From an uncultured Bacilli bacterium (lineage in GTDB: Bacteria; Bacillota_I; Bacilli_A; RF39; UBA660): a stretch of 15,323 nt of DNA. The translations under genes were made by a program, and so were the position numbers. The notes below the pieces were generated by a model. It saw only the letters and a program-made list of their open reading frames with translations, was not told where the DNA came from and made no database searches. Position 1 is the stretch's first letter. The number at the start of each line of letters is the position of its first letter. Below, in pieces: positions 14,698-15,323 of this stretch. Location of the stretch: positions 1 to 15,323 of the forward strand of contig CAKOYE010000025.1 in assembly GCA_934130485.1 (NCBI GenBank), read 5' to 3'.

Positions 14698-15323
14698 ATG
14701 CAAATAAAAGAATTAAAAAATTTAATGGAATCATCAAATTTTAATTTTAAGAAAAAATTTGGTCAAAATTTTATCATTGATGAAAATATAATTAAATCTA
14801 TAATAACTAAGTCTGATATAGATGAAAATACATTAGTTATAGAAATTGGTGTTGGAGCTGGCGCATTAACTATCGGATTATCACAAGTTGCTAAAAATGT
14901 ACTATGTTATGAAATAGACGAAACATTAAAACAAGTTCTTGATGTAACTTTAAAAAATAAAAAAAATGTAGATATTATATATAAAGACTTTCTACAAGCT
15001 GATATAAAAAATGATATAAAAAAATATGAATACAAAAAAATATATGTAATTGCTAATTTACCATATTACATAACAACTCCAATTATTATGCGAATAATTG
15101 AAAGTAAAATTGATGTTGATAAAATAGTAGTAATGGTTCAAAAAGAAGTTGGTGATCGATTTAAGGCAAGCCCAAATACAAAAGATTATAATTCTTTGTC
15201 AGTGTTTTTAAATTATTATTTTGACATAAAAAAACTTCTTGATGTAAGTAGAAACGTATTTATGCCAAAACCTAATGTTGATAGTATAGTTGTTGAATTT
15301 AAGAAAAAAGAGAATATATATAA
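14698..15323 (+). CDS. rsmA: 16S rRNA dimethyladenosine transferase RsmA (KsgA), 3' end cut by window
   Basis: The first 208 residues of the methyltransferase that dimethylates A1518 and A1519 in helix 45 of 16S rRNA during small-subunit assembly. Clear motifs: KKKFGQNFIID near the N-terminus, the S-adenosylmethionine site EIGVGAGALT, the acidic residue after motif II in CYEID, the catalytic NLPYYI, MVQKEVGDRF, and FMPKPNVDSIVV. The frame is still open at the last base; about 60-80 residues, the C-terminal helical domain, should follow. Start ATG 14698 has GGATG 7 nt ahead. In B. subtilis the primase-like 5S maturase gene rnmV lies between yabE and ksgA; here only 123 nt separate the genes, so rnmV is absent from this position. 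Confidence 0.95.
   Translation, partial: MQIKELKNLMESSNFNFKKKFGQNFIIDENIIKSIITKSDIDENTLVIEIGVGAGALTIGLSQVAKNVLCYEIDETLKQVLDVTLKNKKNVDIIYKDFLQADIKNDIKKYEYKKIYVIANLPYYITTPIIMRIIESKIDVDKIVVMVQKEVGDRFKASPNTKDYNSLSVFLNYYFDIKKLLDVSRNVFMPKPNVDSIVVEFKKKENIY

Overview
The window is about 15.3 kb of very AT-rich, densely coding bacterial DNA. It has Gram-positive (Bacillota) character: Shine-Dalgarno sites before most genes, TGaTATAAT-type promoters, a T-box riboswitch, a SpoVT/AbrB-type regulator, and gene orders known from the origin-proximal part of the Bacillus subtilis chromosome. Every tryptophan I checked in the core genes is TGG and one core gene ends in TGA, so the standard bacterial code applies rather than the Mycoplasma code. 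The best guess is an uncultured, genome-reduced member of the Bacilli (Erysipelotrichia or RF39-like, near the Mollicutes); this is inferred from style and synteny only.

Block 1 (about 196-6039, plus strand) is a tight operon: a short GdpP-type c-di-AMP phosphodiesterase core, ribosomal protein bL9 (rplI), replicative helicase (dnaB), a secreted LysM-G5-M23 cell-wall peptidase, a WalJ/YycJ-like metallo-beta-lactamase-fold protein, and the 23S rRNA methyltransferase RlmH. It matches the B. subtilis yybT-rplI-dnaC ... yycJ ... rlmH neighbourhood with purA and walRK absent. Junctions are 0-11 nt gaps or 1-4 nt overlaps, and a hairpin terminator closes the block.

Block 2 (6171-7875, minus strand) is a single convergent gene for a CBS-DRTGG family II inorganic pyrophosphatase, with its own promoter and terminator. 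The gap between the two facing terminators holds an AT-rich degenerate direct repeat.

Block 3 (about 7914 to the end, plus strand) resembles the B. subtilis abrB-metS-tatD-yabE-(rnmV)-ksgA cluster: a SpoVT-like regulator, a T-box riboswitch with an AUG (Met) specifier controlling dut and metG, an unannotated 54-residue two-helix membrane peptide gene, a complete group II intron encoding a reverse transcriptase/maturase, tatD, a short YabE-like 3D-domain protein, and the 5' part of rsmA (ksgA), cut by the window end. rnmV is missing between the 3D gene and rsmA.

The most notable points are the truncated GdpP in its ancestral locus, dUTPase placed under methionine T-box control, and the intron. 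The intron sits directly behind a terminator hairpin, its boundaries are supported by an EBS1/IBS1 match and a domain VI bulge, and its 3' end supplies a -35 box exactly 17 nt from a -10 box in the flanking exon, making a hybrid promoter for tatD. I saw no defence island, CRISPR array, tRNA, rRNA or prophage, and nothing I would call an entirely new system.
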